The notes: generated by a model from the sequence alone, not told the origin. A stretch of DNA of 64,000 nt from JAWWOL01 sp033851545 (GCA_033851545.1 JAWWOO010000026.1:1-64000); one strand, 5' to 3'. Positions 50,472 to 58,797 are shown, numbered from the stretch's first letter. Numbers and translations: made by a program.

Positions 50472-51147
50472 GGCGAGGCGATCCCGGGGAAGAGGAACGG
50501 ATGCCGAGAGAGGGCGGGACGGGGACCGGCAGGCGTTTCGGAAGCAACGTTCACTTCCAGCTGATGTGCGTGCTCGCCGAGAGGATGTGCTCGACGACGT
50601 TGCCCAGTGCTGTCGCAATGCTCTTCATGTGTTACTTCGCCTCCACGGCATCAAGTCACGAGCCCGCTGGGTGCTCGTGCGCGATCCGCTCCGCTTGGAG
50701 GTGGTGCCATGCCGTACGGGGGTCCTGCCGGTCCCGATCCCGCCCTCTTCAGTTGTCAAGGTAGTGCCTGGTAGATCTTGGCCGTCGGACTTTGCCGAGA
50801 CCAGACCCGAACCGAGCGCCGTTGGCCGGTCCTCGGCACACAAGTACCGCCCCGACGACGCCGCAGAGGTGCGGTGGTCTGCAGCGCCGCAGGCCGGTAC
50901 TTTGCCGAGTGAATCTGCTGGCGTCACTCTGCGTCAAGTGGTTCAGCACTATTCGCTGTCAGTATCAGCGGTATTGCCCTGTCACTCTGGTGCCCAATGT
51001 GTCCGTATGGGCAGGTGAACGACAATTCGGACAGAGATTCACCCGTACGGCCTAGCGTCGAATCGTGTCCGCCGATCGACTGGCCCTCCCGGACCTCTAG
51101 GCTGTGGCCAGCACCTGTCGTACCACCGACCCCGAGGGTGAGCAGTC
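50472..51147. other. 676-bp region without a convincing gene
   Basis: No long frame here looks coding. Base composition falls and is more mixed toward 50,930-51,060, as in promoter DNA. Two direct repeats occur: ACTTTGCCGAG at 50789-50799 and 50899-50909, and GTCACTCTG at 50923-50931 and 50981-50989. A 21-codon ATG frame at 50709-50774 has GGAGGTGG before it but nothing else in support. The region must hold the promoters of the HD-GYP pair and of the gene at 51148. Confidence 0.5.
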
Positions 51148-51669
51148 GTGAACCAGCCGCAGGACGGCACCCACCAAGCCCCGGCCGCTCTGCCGTCGTC
51201 CGCCCTCGTCGCGGCGCTCGTCGATCCCCTGCTGGACGCACGTGCGCAGCCCGCTGCCGAGCGGTTCGACCGGCTGGTCGCGGGAGCCCTCTCCGACGGT
51301 GTGATCAGCCAGGAGCTGGCCCGCGAGCTGCGCTTCTGGCAGCGTGCCGCAGTGCACGAGATCGCCGACCACGTGCGTACGGTCCTGCCGGCTGTGCTGC
51401 CGGTCGCCCTTGCGGTCGTGGCCGCCTCGTCGAGCGAGGCCGTGGCTGCCGTCGCGTCGGCGACCGCCACCTGGCAGGGCCGCGAGGCCCAGCCGGAGGC
51501 CGATGCTCAGCCGGCGGAGGTCGACCCGCGTGCAGTCGCGCCCGCCGAGGTCGTAGTCTCGGCTCCTGACGCAGTCGTGGTGGACGACCCCGTCGGTCAA
51601 CCGCTTGAGTCGACCAACCCGCACCTCCGTCGCCGGCTGTTCGTGGCCGGTCTCACCAGCATCGCCTGA
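51148..51669 (+). CDS. Hypothetical Ala-rich protein
   Basis: A 173-residue protein starting at GTG 51148. An N-terminal helical segment (ALVAALVDPLLDARAQPAAE, LSDGVISQELARELRFWQR) is followed by a hydrophobic stretch VLPAVLPVALAVVAA near residues 75-95 and a long Ala/Pro/acidic linker. It ends LRRRLFVAGLTSIA. No family is recognised. The next gene begins 9 bp later, so the two form a transcription unit. It might be peripheral to the membrane. Confidence 0.6.
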   Translation: MNQPQDGTHQAPAALPSSALVAALVDPLLDARAQPAAERFDRLVAGALSDGVISQELARELRFWQRAAVHEIADHVRTVLPAVLPVALAVVAASSSEAVAAVASATATWQGREAQPEADAQPAEVDPRAVAPAEVVVSAPDAVVVDDPVGQPLESTNPHLRRRLFVAGLTSIA

Positions 51670-51678
51670 GGGAGAGCC

Positions 51679-52374
51679 ATGACCGCTCTGCGACTGTTGC
51701 CGGAACTCGAGGACGCGCTCCGGCAGATCCCTGGCGTACGGGCGGCCAGCGTCGTCACCGGACCGGATGCTCAGCCGACCGAGATCCACGTGCTCGCCGA
51801 CCGGATGAAGCCGGCCAAGCAGGTGGTGCGCGACATCCAGTCCCTCGCGATGGCGCGGTACGACCTGGACATCGACCACCGCATCGTCAGCGTGGTGCAG
51901 ATCGACGATGGCGACACTCCGGCCCTACGCCTCGCCGTCACGCCGGCCGACGCTGACACCATCGACGTCACCGATGCACCGCCCGCGCCGGCAGAGGTCA
52001 GCCCGCGTCCGCTGGTCGACGCCGTGGTGGTCCGCACCAGCCACGCAGAAGCCGAGGTCACGGTGACCCTGGCATTCGGGGGCGACATCTTCGTCGGCTC
52101 CGCCAGCGGCTCCTCTGCGATCGCCTCCCGGCCGCGCCTCGTCGCCAGGGCCACCCTCGACGCACTCGGTGAGCTTCTGGGGACTGCTGCGGACATCGAG
52201 CACGCCACGGTCATCCCGGTCGGCTCCCGCTCCGTCGCCGTCAGCGTGCTGCAGGTTCAGGTCCCTCGCACCGGCGAGCAGGTGCTGTCCGGCAGCGCCA
52301 TCGTCCGCGGCGACGAGGCCGACGCAGTGGCCCGTTCGGTGCTCGACGCTCTCAACCGGCGGCTGCTCGGCTGA
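51679..52374 (+). CDS. Conserved hypothetical protein
   Basis: A 231-residue protein. Residues 1-75 show a pattern seen in other bacterial unknowns: LEDALRQIPGVRAASVVTGPD, then TEIHVLADRMKPAKQVVRDIQ and YDLDIDHRIVSVVQID, which looks like a small ACT/ferredoxin-like alpha-beta fold. Residues 110-231 hold a second repeat-like region, with VTVTLAFGGDIFVGSASGSS and VSVLQVQVPRTGEQVLSGSA. No catalytic motif is seen. Its partner is the 173-residue protein upstream; bL37 follows on the same strand. Confidence 0.6.
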   Translation: MTALRLLPELEDALRQIPGVRAASVVTGPDAQPTEIHVLADRMKPAKQVVRDIQSLAMARYDLDIDHRIVSVVQIDDGDTPALRLAVTPADADTIDVTDAPPAPAEVSPRPLVDAVVVRTSHAEAEVTVTLAFGGDIFVGSASGSSAIASRPRLVARATLDALGELLGTAADIEHATVIPVGSRSVAVSVLQVQVPRTGEQVLSGSAIVRGDEADAVARSVLDALNRRLLG

Positions 52375-52460
52375 CCCGGCCACGGCCGGTGTGAGAGGAT
52401 CTGTGCTTGCCACCCGCAGCTGTCGGGAGGTTGCACGCCGACACGAGCGAGGAGGACGCC

Positions 52461-52535
52461 ATGGCCAAGAAAGGCCGCAGGCGTCGGGCACGGGCGAAGA
52501 AGAAGGCCAACCACGGCAAGCGTCCGAACGCCTGA
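52461..52535 (+). CDS. Ribosomal protein bL37 (24 residues)
   Basis: An ORF of 24 codons starting MAKKGRRRRARAKKK and ending ANHGKRPNA, preceded by GAGGAGGACGCC. It matches mycobacterial bL37, a tiny basic protein of the large ribosomal subunit, in length and in the invariant ANHGKRPN end. It lies tail-to-tail with rsrA-sigR, as in other actinobacteria. Gene callers commonly miss it because of its size. Confidence 0.88.
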   Translation: MAKKGRRRRARAKKKANHGKRPNA

Positions 52536-52560
52536 CCCCGGCAACACCGGAGACAGCAAA

Positions 52561-52592
52561 CGGCGGCGGGGATCCTCGGATCCCCGCCGCCG
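52561..52592. terminator. Bidirectional terminator between bL37 and rsrA
   Basis: CGGCGGCGGGGATCC faces its complement across a CTCG turn, giving about 14 bp of stem. It lies between convergent genes. Confidence 0.8.
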
Positions 52593-52610
52593 TCGTCGTC
52601 CGCCGGGCGC

Positions 52611-52898
52611 CTAGTCGCTGTGGACCTCGACCGTCTGGGTGATCTCGATCCGGACCTGCTGAATGCGGGCCAGCACGCGGACCTTGAGCGAGTCGGGTGC
52701 GACCTCCGCCCCGCAGGTGCGCGCGACCATGGCGTTGATGTGCTGCTCGAGCCCGTACTGGCGCAGGCAGGGCCCGCACTCGTCGAGGTGCTGCTTGATG
52801 GCGTTGCAGTCGTGGTCGTCGACCTCGGAGTCGAGATAGAGGTAGACCTTCTCGAGGACCTCGCGACAATCCGTCTCGTGGGGGTTACCGCAGCTCAT
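52611..52898 (-). CDS. rsrA: Mycothiol-type anti-sigma factor RsrA
   Basis: A 95-residue zinc-binding anti-sigma factor of the ZAS group. KQHLDECGPCLRQY gives the HxxxCxxC zinc site, with further Cys residues in CGNPHETDCREVL and DDHDCNAI. Under thiol oxidation, disulfide formation expels zinc and frees SigR. ATG at 52898 overlaps the sigR stop (ATGA), which keeps sigma and anti-sigma in step. Confidence 0.93.
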   Translation of the reverse strand: MSCGNPHETDCREVLEKVYLYLDSEVDDHDCNAIKQHLDECGPCLRQYGLEQHINAMVARTCGAEVAPDSLKVRVLARIQQVRIEITQTVEVHSD

Positions 52899-53737
52899 CG
52901 CCCTGCCTCCGACGACACAGTGGAACTCGCGTCCACGGGCTTCTCGCCGTCCTGTGTGTCCTCCGGACGGATGAGCCCCCGCTCGACCGCGTACTCCTGC
53001 AACCGGTCACGCAAGCCACGACGTCCCCGGTGCAGACGGGACATCACGGTGCCGATCGGCGTTCCCATGATGTCGGCAATCTCCTTGTAGGAAAAGCCCT
53101 CGACATCGGCGAGGTAGACCGCCATCCGGAAGTCGGCCGGCAGGTCCTGGAGCGCCTCCTTGACGTCGGAGTCGGGCAGGTGGTCCAACGCCTCGACCTC
53201 GGCCGAACGCAGCCCGCGGGAGGTGTGTGACTCTGCCTCGGCCAGCTGCCAGTCCTGGATCTCCTCGGTCGGCGACTGGAGTGGCTGGCGCTGCTTCTTG
53301 CGATAGGTGTTGATGAACGTGTTGGTCAGGATGCGGTAGAGCCAAGCCTTGAGGTTGGTGCCCTCCTGGAACTGGTGGAAGGCAGCGAACGCCTTGGCGA
53401 ACGTCTCCTGCACCAGGTCCTCGGCATCGGCCGGATTGCGGGTCATGCGCAATGCGGCAGCATAGAGCTGGTCGAGGTACGGCATGGCCGTGGCCTCGAA
53501 CCTGGCGCTGCGCTGCTCTGGGGTCTCAGCGACCGGTCCCACCTCCTCGGCGCCCCGCTCGGGCCCGGCGTGGGTCACGAGTGCGGTCTGGCGCCGCTCG
53601 AAGGATACGCCCGAAGCAGCCCGCTCGCTCCTGCGGGGAGCCGGTCCGCAGGGCTGGGCTGCCCGCCCAGCGGGACGCCGCGCGGGCGGGCCCACACGGT
53701 CGCGCGTCGGGACTCCCGACACGTCGGGACTGGTCAT
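52895..53737 (-). CDS. sigR: ECF sigma factor SigR (thiol-oxidative stress)
   Basis: An ECF sigma factor. Region 2 reads ALRMTRNPADAEDLVQETFAKAF and LKAWLYRILTNTFINTYRKKQR; region 4 is LPADFRMAVYLADVEGFSYKEIADIMG and TVMSRLHRGRRGLRD. ATG at 53737, with GGAGGATCG before it, gives 280 residues. The core aligns with Streptomyces SigR from VGPVAETPEQRSARFE, whose GTG lies at 53542, so the first 65 residues may be a SigR'-type extension, which in Streptomyces makes a longer, unstable isoform. It controls thiol homeostasis genes with RsrA. Confidence 0.92.
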   Translation of the reverse strand: MTSPDVSGVPTRDRVGPPARRPAGRAAQPCGPAPRRSERAASGVSFERRQTALVTHAGPERGAEEVGPVAETPEQRSARFEATAMPYLDQLYAAALRMTRNPADAEDLVQETFAKAFAAFHQFQEGTNLKAWLYRILTNTFINTYRKKQRQPLQSPTEEIQDWQLAEAESHTSRGLRSAEVEALDHLPDSDVKEALQDLPADFRMAVYLADVEGFSYKEIADIMGTPIGTVMSRLHRGRRGLRDRLQEYAVERGLIRPEDTQDGEKPVDASSTVSSEAGR

Positions 53738-53794
53738 CGATCCTCCGGCAGGCTGCGGCAACGGTCCGTCCTGGGCTCGTCTTGCGTACGAGTG

Positions 53795-53822
53795 AACACT
53801 CGCCGACCGCCCGGCGATTCCC
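53795..53822 (-). promoter_or_regulatory. sigR: SigR-type autoregulatory promoter
   Basis: On the minus strand GGGAAT (53822-53817), 19 bp, then GTT (53797-53795) closely fits the GGGAAT-N18-GTT consensus of SigR/SigH promoters. It lies about 60 bp before the ATG at 53737, so only the long isoform would be made from it. Confidence 0.6.
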
Positions 53823-53840
53823 GCCCCGCCCGGTGAGATT

Positions 53841-54557
53841 TCAGGCCGTGGCGACCCGTGCCCGCAGCCAGCTCGCCGCGGCAGCGGCGACGGCGGCGAC
53901 GCTGTCGGCGCCCGTCGTCGGATCGGCCCTCCGGGTACGAAAGGAGTGGTCGGCGTCGGGGATCTCCGCGACCTCGGCCGCAGTGCCGGCCAGCGCGGCA
54001 CGGACGTCCTTCGCCGTCCCGAACGGGTCCCTCGCGCCCTGGATGACGAGCGTCGGCACCCCGGCTTCCGTCAGCTCGTCCAGCCTGCTGACGCCGGGCC
54101 GACCGGGCGGCGAGAGCGGGAACGCCAGCGCGAGCAGCCCGCTGGCTCCCCCGGCGAGCGCGCCTCGTGCCGCGACCCGAGCACCGCTGCTGCGACCACC
54201 GACCAGCAACGGCAGCTCACCGGAGAGGCCCGGCAGATCGGCGATGCCGCGCAGCACGGCGGCGAGCGCCTGGTCGAGCTGGGCTGCGGGGGCCGGCGCC
54301 CGCCGGCCGGCGACGCGGTACGGTTGGCGGAGCCGGATGACCGAGATCCGGAGCGGCAGGGCGGCGTCCCGTACGGCCAGCAGGTCGGCTGCGTCGATGT
54401 CCCCACCCGCGCCGTGGCCGAGCACCAGCACCGCCACCGGCCGGGACGGGACGTCGAGCGCGAGGCTTGCCGGACCGACCGGCGTGGGAAGGTCCACGGC
54501 GGACGTCAACACCTGGCGGCCGGGGCTGTCGGCCGTCGTTCGATCGGCGTTATCCAC
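53841..54557 (-). CDS. Alpha/beta hydrolase, KANL3/Tex30-like
   Basis: A 238-residue hydrolase fold with LVLGHGAGGDIDAADL, nucleophile VGGRSSGARVAARG, acid IQGARDPFGTAKDV and His PDADHSFRTRR. The GHGAGG plus GGRSSGARVA combination is typical of the Tex30-like dienelactone hydrolase-related group, whose substrates are unknown. It starts with GTG at 54557 after a TAACCT box and is upstream of sigR on the same strand, but the SigR promoter lies between. Confidence 0.8.
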   Translation of the reverse strand: MDNADRTTADSPGRQVLTSAVDLPTPVGPASLALDVPSRPVAVLVLGHGAGGDIDAADLLAVRDAALPLRISVIRLRQPYRVAGRRAPAPAAQLDQALAAVLRGIADLPGLSGELPLLVGGRSSGARVAARGALAGGASGLLALAFPLSPPGRPGVSRLDELTEAGVPTLVIQGARDPFGTAKDVRAALAGTAAEVAEIPDADHSFRTRRADPTTGADSVAAVAAAAASWLRARVATA

Positions 54558-54563
54558 CCCTGG

Positions 54564-54569
54564 AGGTTA
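54564..54569 (-). promoter_or_regulatory. Putative -10 box, leaderless hydrolase gene
   Basis: TAACCT on the minus strand lies 6 nt before the GTG at 54557, with no ribosome site. Confidence 0.45.
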
Positions 54570-54579
54570 GAGCGCACGT

Positions 54580-55335
54580 ATGGCCGTCATGGACCCCGGG
54601 GGCGCGCAGGAAGCGGAGGGTCCCGCCGACCCGTACGACGTGTTCTACGCCGAGGTGGCCGCGCGCCAGCTGGCCGACTGGCTGCCCGCCGCCCCCACCA
54701 CGGTGCTCGACCTCTCCGGCGGTTGGGGCACGTTCGCCCGGCTGATGACCGATGCTGGCCATGACGTCGTACGCGCCGTGCTCAACCAGGGCCCCACGAC
54801 CGAGGCCGCCTCGACGGCGGGGGGCCGGCTGCACGAGGTCGCTGCGGACACCCGCGACCTGCGCTGGCTGGCTCGCGACAGCGTCGACGTCGTCCTGGCC
54901 GAGAGCCGCTCGCTGTCCTTCTCCCTACTGGCCGAGGAGGCCGTCGAGAACATCGCGCGTGCGCTGCGCCCCGGTGGCCGGCTGCTGCTCTGCGTCGACT
55001 CGTTGGTGCTGGGGCTGGCCCGGCTGGCCGAGCAGGGCCGCTGGGCAGAGCTGGCCGACGTGCCCAGCGCCGACGTCGTCCTGGTCCCGTACGAGGACGG
55101 GACGATCACCCGATGCTTCTGGCCGGAGGAGCTGCGTCAGCTGCTCGAGGACGCCGGGCTCAAGGTCGAATGGGTCCGCCCGCGAACGGTGCTGTCGAAG
55201 GAGGCCGTGGTGCGGGCGCTGGCGACCGACCCGTCAGCCCTGCCGACGCTGGTGCAGACCGAGGTCGCACTGTCCGCAGACCGCGAAGGCGAGTCGGTGG
55301 GAATCCACCTCCTCGCCTCCGCCATCCGCGCCTAG
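54580..55335 (+). CDS. Class I SAM-dependent methyltransferase
   Basis: A 251-residue methyltransferase. The SAM motif I is TVLDLSGGWGTFARLM (near residue 45), followed by DVVLAESRSLSFSLLAEEA and RALRPGGRLLLCVDSL at motifs II and III. The remaining C-terminal part gives no substrate clue. ATG at 54580 is divergent from the hydrolase by 22 bp, so promoters overlap. It converges with the exopolysaccharide transferase. Confidence 0.82.
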   Translation: MAVMDPGGAQEAEGPADPYDVFYAEVAARQLADWLPAAPTTVLDLSGGWGTFARLMTDAGHDVVRAVLNQGPTTEAASTAGGRLHEVAADTRDLRWLARDSVDVVLAESRSLSFSLLAEEAVENIARALRPGGRLLLCVDSLVLGLARLAEQGRWAELADVPSADVVLVPYEDGTITRCFWPEELRQLLEDAGLKVEWVRPRTVLSKEAVVRALATDPSALPTLVQTEVALSADREGESVGIHLLASAIRA

Positions 55336-55358
55336 CGCGGGGATGCCGGACTGCCGGC

Positions 55359-56921
55359 TCAGCCGCCGCTGCCGCGGACGACCGACGCCACCGTGCGCAA
55401 GATGATCTTGACGTCGGCCCAGAGCGACCAGTTCTCGATGTAGTAGTTGTCGAACCGTGCCCGGTCCTCGATCGAGGTGTCGCCACGCAGCCCGTGCACC
55501 TGCGCCCAGCCGGTGAGCCCGGCAGGGACGCGGTGGCGCGCTGTGTAACGCGGGAACGACTCGGTGAACTGGGCCACGAAGTGCGGCCGCTCCGGCCGGG
55601 GACCGACCAGGGTCATGTCGCCCTTGAGGATGTTGATCAGCTGCGGCAGCTCGTCCAGCGAGGTCTTGCGCAGGATCCGCCCGATCGGGCCGAGCCGGTC
55701 GTCGTGGGCGATGTTCCACTTGGTCTGGGACTCGTCGCTGTCGACCGGCTTGAGCGAGCGGAACTTCATCACCTGGAACGGCCGCCCGTCGAGGCCGACC
55801 CGCTCCTGCCGGAAGATGATGCCGGGGCCGCCTTCGAAGCGGACGGCGACTGCGATCGCCGCCATCAGCGGGGACAGCAGGAACAGCGCGAAGCCTGAGG
55901 CGAACACGTCCATCAACCGCTTGAGCCGCCAGGAGAAGGTGCGGAAGGCGGCACGGCGCAGCCGGACCAGCGGGAGGCCCCAGACCTGGTCCATGTCCCT
56001 GCTGATGTGGTGCATCTCGAACAGCCGGGGGACGAAGAAGATCTCGCAGTCCAGCCGGTCGCAGGTGCGCAGGAAGTCGACCATCTGGGACTCCGGCGCC
56101 GAGCCGAAGGCGATGATCACGTCACCGACGCCGAACTCGACGATGACCTTGGCCAGCGACTCGTGGCCGCCGAGCAGCGGCACCGGGCGCTCGTCCGGCT
56201 CGAGCAGCGGGTCGGAGTCGAGGAAGCCGACCGGCTTGAGCCCGTACTCAGGGTGGGCCAGCAGCTCGGCTGCGAGCGTGCCGCCGATCCGTCCGGCGCC
56301 GAGGATCAGGGTCGGGTGGGCGACGAAGCTGCGCCGGCGCACGGCCCGCACCACGGAGTAGCCGACGCAACGGAAGAAGACCACCAGGCCGGCGAACACC
56401 GCTGAGGTCCAGAGCAGGTCGGCGCTGACCTGGGTCTTGTCCCAGGCGAAGCCGGCCGCCGTGACCAGTGCAGCCGCGCCGACGGCTCTCACCGCCAGCG
56501 CCGGCAGGTCGTCCAGGACCGACATGGTCAGCCGGGACCGGTAGAGGCCGCCCGAGGCGTAGAGGACCACGATGAGCGCGAACACGCCGAGCGTGGTGTT
56601 GGTCAGGTGGCCGATGATCGCCGCCGCCAGGAAGTAGGCGGCGGCGTCCATGACCATGAGAAAGGGCCGAACACCGAAGCGCAGCAGGCTGAGGTCGAAG
56701 GCCCGGTAGCGTCCGGGGTGCATCCCGGACGCCGCCCTGGCCTCACGCTGGGCCCGCGTCTCGTGGTAGGCGTCCGTGTCGAACGGCTCGGCCAGCGGGT
56801 TCGGCGGAATCTGACTCTCGGCGAGGCCGATCGCCCGCCGGTCCTCGCCATGGTCCTGCTCCGGCAGCCGGTCCCCGGCCGTGCCGCGATCTGGGTTGCT
56901 ACGACCGTCGGCCGTCACCAC
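55359..56921 (-). CDS. Exopolysaccharide priming glycosyltransferase (polyprenyl-phosphate sugar phosphotransferase)
   Basis: A 520-residue WbaP/WcaJ-type enzyme that moves a sugar phosphate to undecaprenyl phosphate. Residues 80-200 contain four hydrophobic helices, then a Rossmann-like region (TLILGAGRIGGTLAAELL) and the C-terminal transferase core: RQERVGLDGRPFQVMKFRSL, KTSLDELPQLINILKGDM, VGPRPERP and VPAGLTGWAQVHGLRGDT. GTG at 56921 is chosen for its GGGGAGG five bases away; an upstream GTG at 57089 lacks one. No other polysaccharide genes adjoin. Confidence 0.9.
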   Translation of the reverse strand: MVTADGRSNPDRGTAGDRLPEQDHGEDRRAIGLAESQIPPNPLAEPFDTDAYHETRAQREARAASGMHPGRYRAFDLSLLRFGVRPFLMVMDAAAYFLAAAIIGHLTNTTLGVFALIVVLYASGGLYRSRLTMSVLDDLPALAVRAVGAAALVTAAGFAWDKTQVSADLLWTSAVFAGLVVFFRCVGYSVVRAVRRRSFVAHPTLILGAGRIGGTLAAELLAHPEYGLKPVGFLDSDPLLEPDERPVPLLGGHESLAKVIVEFGVGDVIIAFGSAPESQMVDFLRTCDRLDCEIFFVPRLFEMHHISRDMDQVWGLPLVRLRRAAFRTFSWRLKRLMDVFASGFALFLLSPLMAAIAVAVRFEGGPGIIFRQERVGLDGRPFQVMKFRSLKPVDSDESQTKWNIAHDDRLGPIGRILRKTSLDELPQLINILKGDMTLVGPRPERPHFVAQFTESFPRYTARHRVPAGLTGWAQVHGLRGDTSIEDRARFDNYYIENWSLWADVKIILRTVASVVRGSGG

Positions 56922-57340
56922 ACTTGCCTCCCCACCCCTTGTGGTCGGCGCTGCTGATCGATGGTTCTGCTGTGCCGAGCCATCGACCTCGAGCGTGTCC
57001 GCGATGTCCTTGGTCGAACCGGACTCCACGGATCGCGCTGTGGTGCGAGACCCCCGAGATCCCCTTGTGAAAGATCCTTGTGTCAACACTCAGTAACACC
57101 CCCAGGAACTCCCGAGCCTGCTGCAACCCCAATGCAGCCGGCCGGGCTCGTGTCTTCGTCACGCATCGTCACAACAATGTGGCGCGTCTTGCCCATCGTC
57201 ACAACCCTGCGGACGGCACCAGCGTACGCCCTGTAGGTCACCTGAGCGCAAGTTTCACCCCTTCGGCCGATCAACCCGTGACTTGCACCGCAGGGGAAAA
57301 TCGGTCACACTCCGTAGCATCGACTAGGTGGGGGTTCACC
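56922..57340. other. 419-bp divergent control region
   Basis: It separates the exopolysaccharide transferase (-) and the LPXTG protein (+). It holds the GTCAC repeats listed separately and an AT-richer stretch near 57,290-57,330 just before the LPXTG gene. The frame of the transferase stays open to 57089, so part of it may be coding if the upstream GTG is used. Confidence 0.5.
57158..57203 (+). promoter_or_regulatory. MtrA-like direct repeats
   Basis: GTCACG-CATC-GTCACA (57158-57173) has the two-hexamer, ten-base period arrangement reported for MtrA boxes in mycobacteria. A third GTCACA lies 30 bp on (57198-57203), again a whole number of helical turns; the 12-mer CATCGTCACAAC is repeated exactly at 57164 and 57194. 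Confidence 0.45.
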
Positions 57341-57637
57341 ATGCATCGCCGAATCATCTCGGCCGCAGCCGCGGCCACGCTCTTTTCCGGTCTCGTCGTG
57401 GGGGCGGCACCGGCATTCGCTGCGGACAACTGCGCGGCCTACGGCTCGCAGTGCCCGTCCGTGGCGCCGACGACGATCGCCACGCCGGACGTCAAGGGCA
57501 CCACGCTCACCAAGGAGCCGAGCTCGCTGCCGTTCACCGGTGGAGAGTTCGCCCTGATGGCAACCGCAGGCGTCGTGGCGCTCGGTGGGGGCACCGCGCT
57601 CGTCGTGGTCAGCCGCCGTCGACGCACCGCCGCCTAG
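57341..57637 (+). CDS. Small LPXTG-anchored surface protein
   Basis: A 98-residue precursor. A Sec signal (RRIISAAAAATLFSGLVVG, cleavage after AFA-A) is followed by a short exposed part of about 40 residues with two Cys (NCAAYGSQC), then the sortase signal LPFTGGEF, a hydrophobic helix and an RRRRTAA tail. After processing only 35-40 residues would be left on the peptidoglycan. ATG at 57341 follows AGGTGGGGG. The function is unknown; no sortase gene is in the window. Confidence 0.85.
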   Translation: MHRRIISAAAAATLFSGLVVGAAPAFAADNCAAYGSQCPSVAPTTIATPDVKGTTLTKEPSSLPFTGGEFALMATAGVVALGGGTALVVVSRRRRTAA

Positions 57638-57707
57638 TACGCGATTTGCGCTGCTCCAGCTCTGTTGGTCACGCTCGTCACGCCAGATCGTGGCGCAATG
57701 AGCACGT

Positions 57708-57757
57708 CACTCCCCGACTGGTACGTCCCCGCGAGGGACGCACCGGTGCGGGGAGTG
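57708..57757 (+). terminator. Long imperfect hairpin after the LPXTG gene
   Basis: CACTCCCCG and CGGGGAGTG close a stem that continues through GGT/ACC to CGTCCC/GGGACG, about 20 pairs with one bulge and a mismatch. A smaller CGCCA/TGGCG hairpin lies just before it (57681-57695). It ends 45 bp before rsgA. Confidence 0.75.
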
Positions 57758-57801
57758 TGGCGTTTCGCAGGCTGACCGCGCGGGTCCGGCGGGGCTGATC
57801 G

Positions 57802-58797
57802 GTGCGCTTCGACGAGGACGACGTACGCGTCCGGCCGAGCAAGCGCTCGCGTCCGCGCACGCGCACCCGGCCGGGGCACGCCGAGGCGGCCGAGGGCCTC
57901 GTGCTCACCGTCGACCGCGGGCGCTACGGCTGCCTGATCGACGGCGTCCTGGTCACCGCGATGCAGGCCCGCGAGCTCGGCCATCGGTCGGTCGTGGTCG
58001 GTGACCGGGTCGACGTGGTCGGCGATGTCACGGGGAGTGACGGATCTTTGGCCCGTATCGTCCGGGTCCAGGCCCGAACGTCCGCTCTGCGCCGGACCGC
58101 CGATGACGACGACCCGGTCGAGCGGATCGTCGTGGCCAACGCTGATCAGCTCGTGGTTGTCGCTGCCGTCGCCGAGCCGGCGCCGACCCCCCGGCTGATC
58201 GACCGTTGCCTGGTCGCCGCCTATGACGCGGGCCTGGATTCGATACTCTGCGTGACCAAGGCCGACCTGGCCGACCCGTCGCCGCTGCTCGATGCCTACG
58301 CCGGGCTCGGCATCGACCCGGTCGTCACCGCCGTAGGGCGGGGCGGCTCCGATCCCCACGGTGCCGACGCCCTGCTCGAGCGGTTGACCGGCCGCGTCAC
58401 CGTCCTCGTCGGGCACTCCGGGGTGGGGAAGTCGACGCTGGTCAACCTGCTGGTGCCCTCTGCGCGGCGCCGTACGGGGGTGGTGAACGACGTCACCGGC
58501 CGCGGCCGGCACACCTCGACCAGCGCCATCATGCTGCCGCTGGCAGACGGCGGCTGGGTGGTCGACACGCCCGGGGTGCGCTCGTTCGGATTGGCCCATG
58601 TGGAGCCCGAGACCGTCCTCGAGGCGTTCCCCGAGCTGTACGAAGCGGCGATGGACTGCCCCGCGGGCTGCGCCCACGCTGCCGACAGCCCCGGCTGCGC
58701 ACTCGACGCGGCCGTGGCCGCCGGACTGGCCCGCGAGAAGCGGCTGGTCTCGCTGCGCCGGCTGCTCGACGCCCGCGACCGGCAGATCGGCGACTGA
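57802..58797 (+). CDS. rsgA: Ribosome small-subunit GTPase RsgA
   Basis: A 331-residue circularly permuted GTPase that helps 30S maturation. After an OB-fold N-domain (VDRGRYGCLIDG) come G4 CVTKADLAD, G1 LVGHSGVGKSTLVNLL, and G3 VVDTPGVRSFGL. The C-terminal zinc knuckle is CPAGCAHAADSPGC. The first 25 residues are Arg-rich, as in other actinobacteria. The start is GTG at 57802. The usual upstream neighbour aroA is absent here. Confidence 0.94.
   Translation: MRFDEDDVRVRPSKRSRPRTRTRPGHAEAAEGLVLTVDRGRYGCLIDGVLVTAMQARELGHRSVVVGDRVDVVGDVTGSDGSLARIVRVQARTSALRRTADDDDPVERIVVANADQLVVVAAVAEPAPTPRLIDRCLVAAYDAGLDSILCVTKADLADPSPLLDAYAGLGIDPVVTAVGRGGSDPHGADALLERLTGRVTVLVGHSGVGKSTLVNLLVPSARRRTGVVNDVTGRGRHTSTSAIMLPLADGGWVVDTPGVRSFGLAHVEPETVLEAFPELYEAAMDCPAGCAHAADSPGCALDAAVAAGLAREKRLVSLRRLLDARDRQIGD

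Noticed and set aside
50472..51147. c-di-GMP riboswitch near the HD-GYP pair
   Set aside because: No GEMM-like core sequence or tetraloop-receptor pattern could be recognised.
56922..57089. Longer form of the exopolysaccharide transferase from GTG 57089
   Set aside because: No ribosome site precedes it and the extension is low complexity, whereas GTG 56921 has GGGGAGG five bases away.
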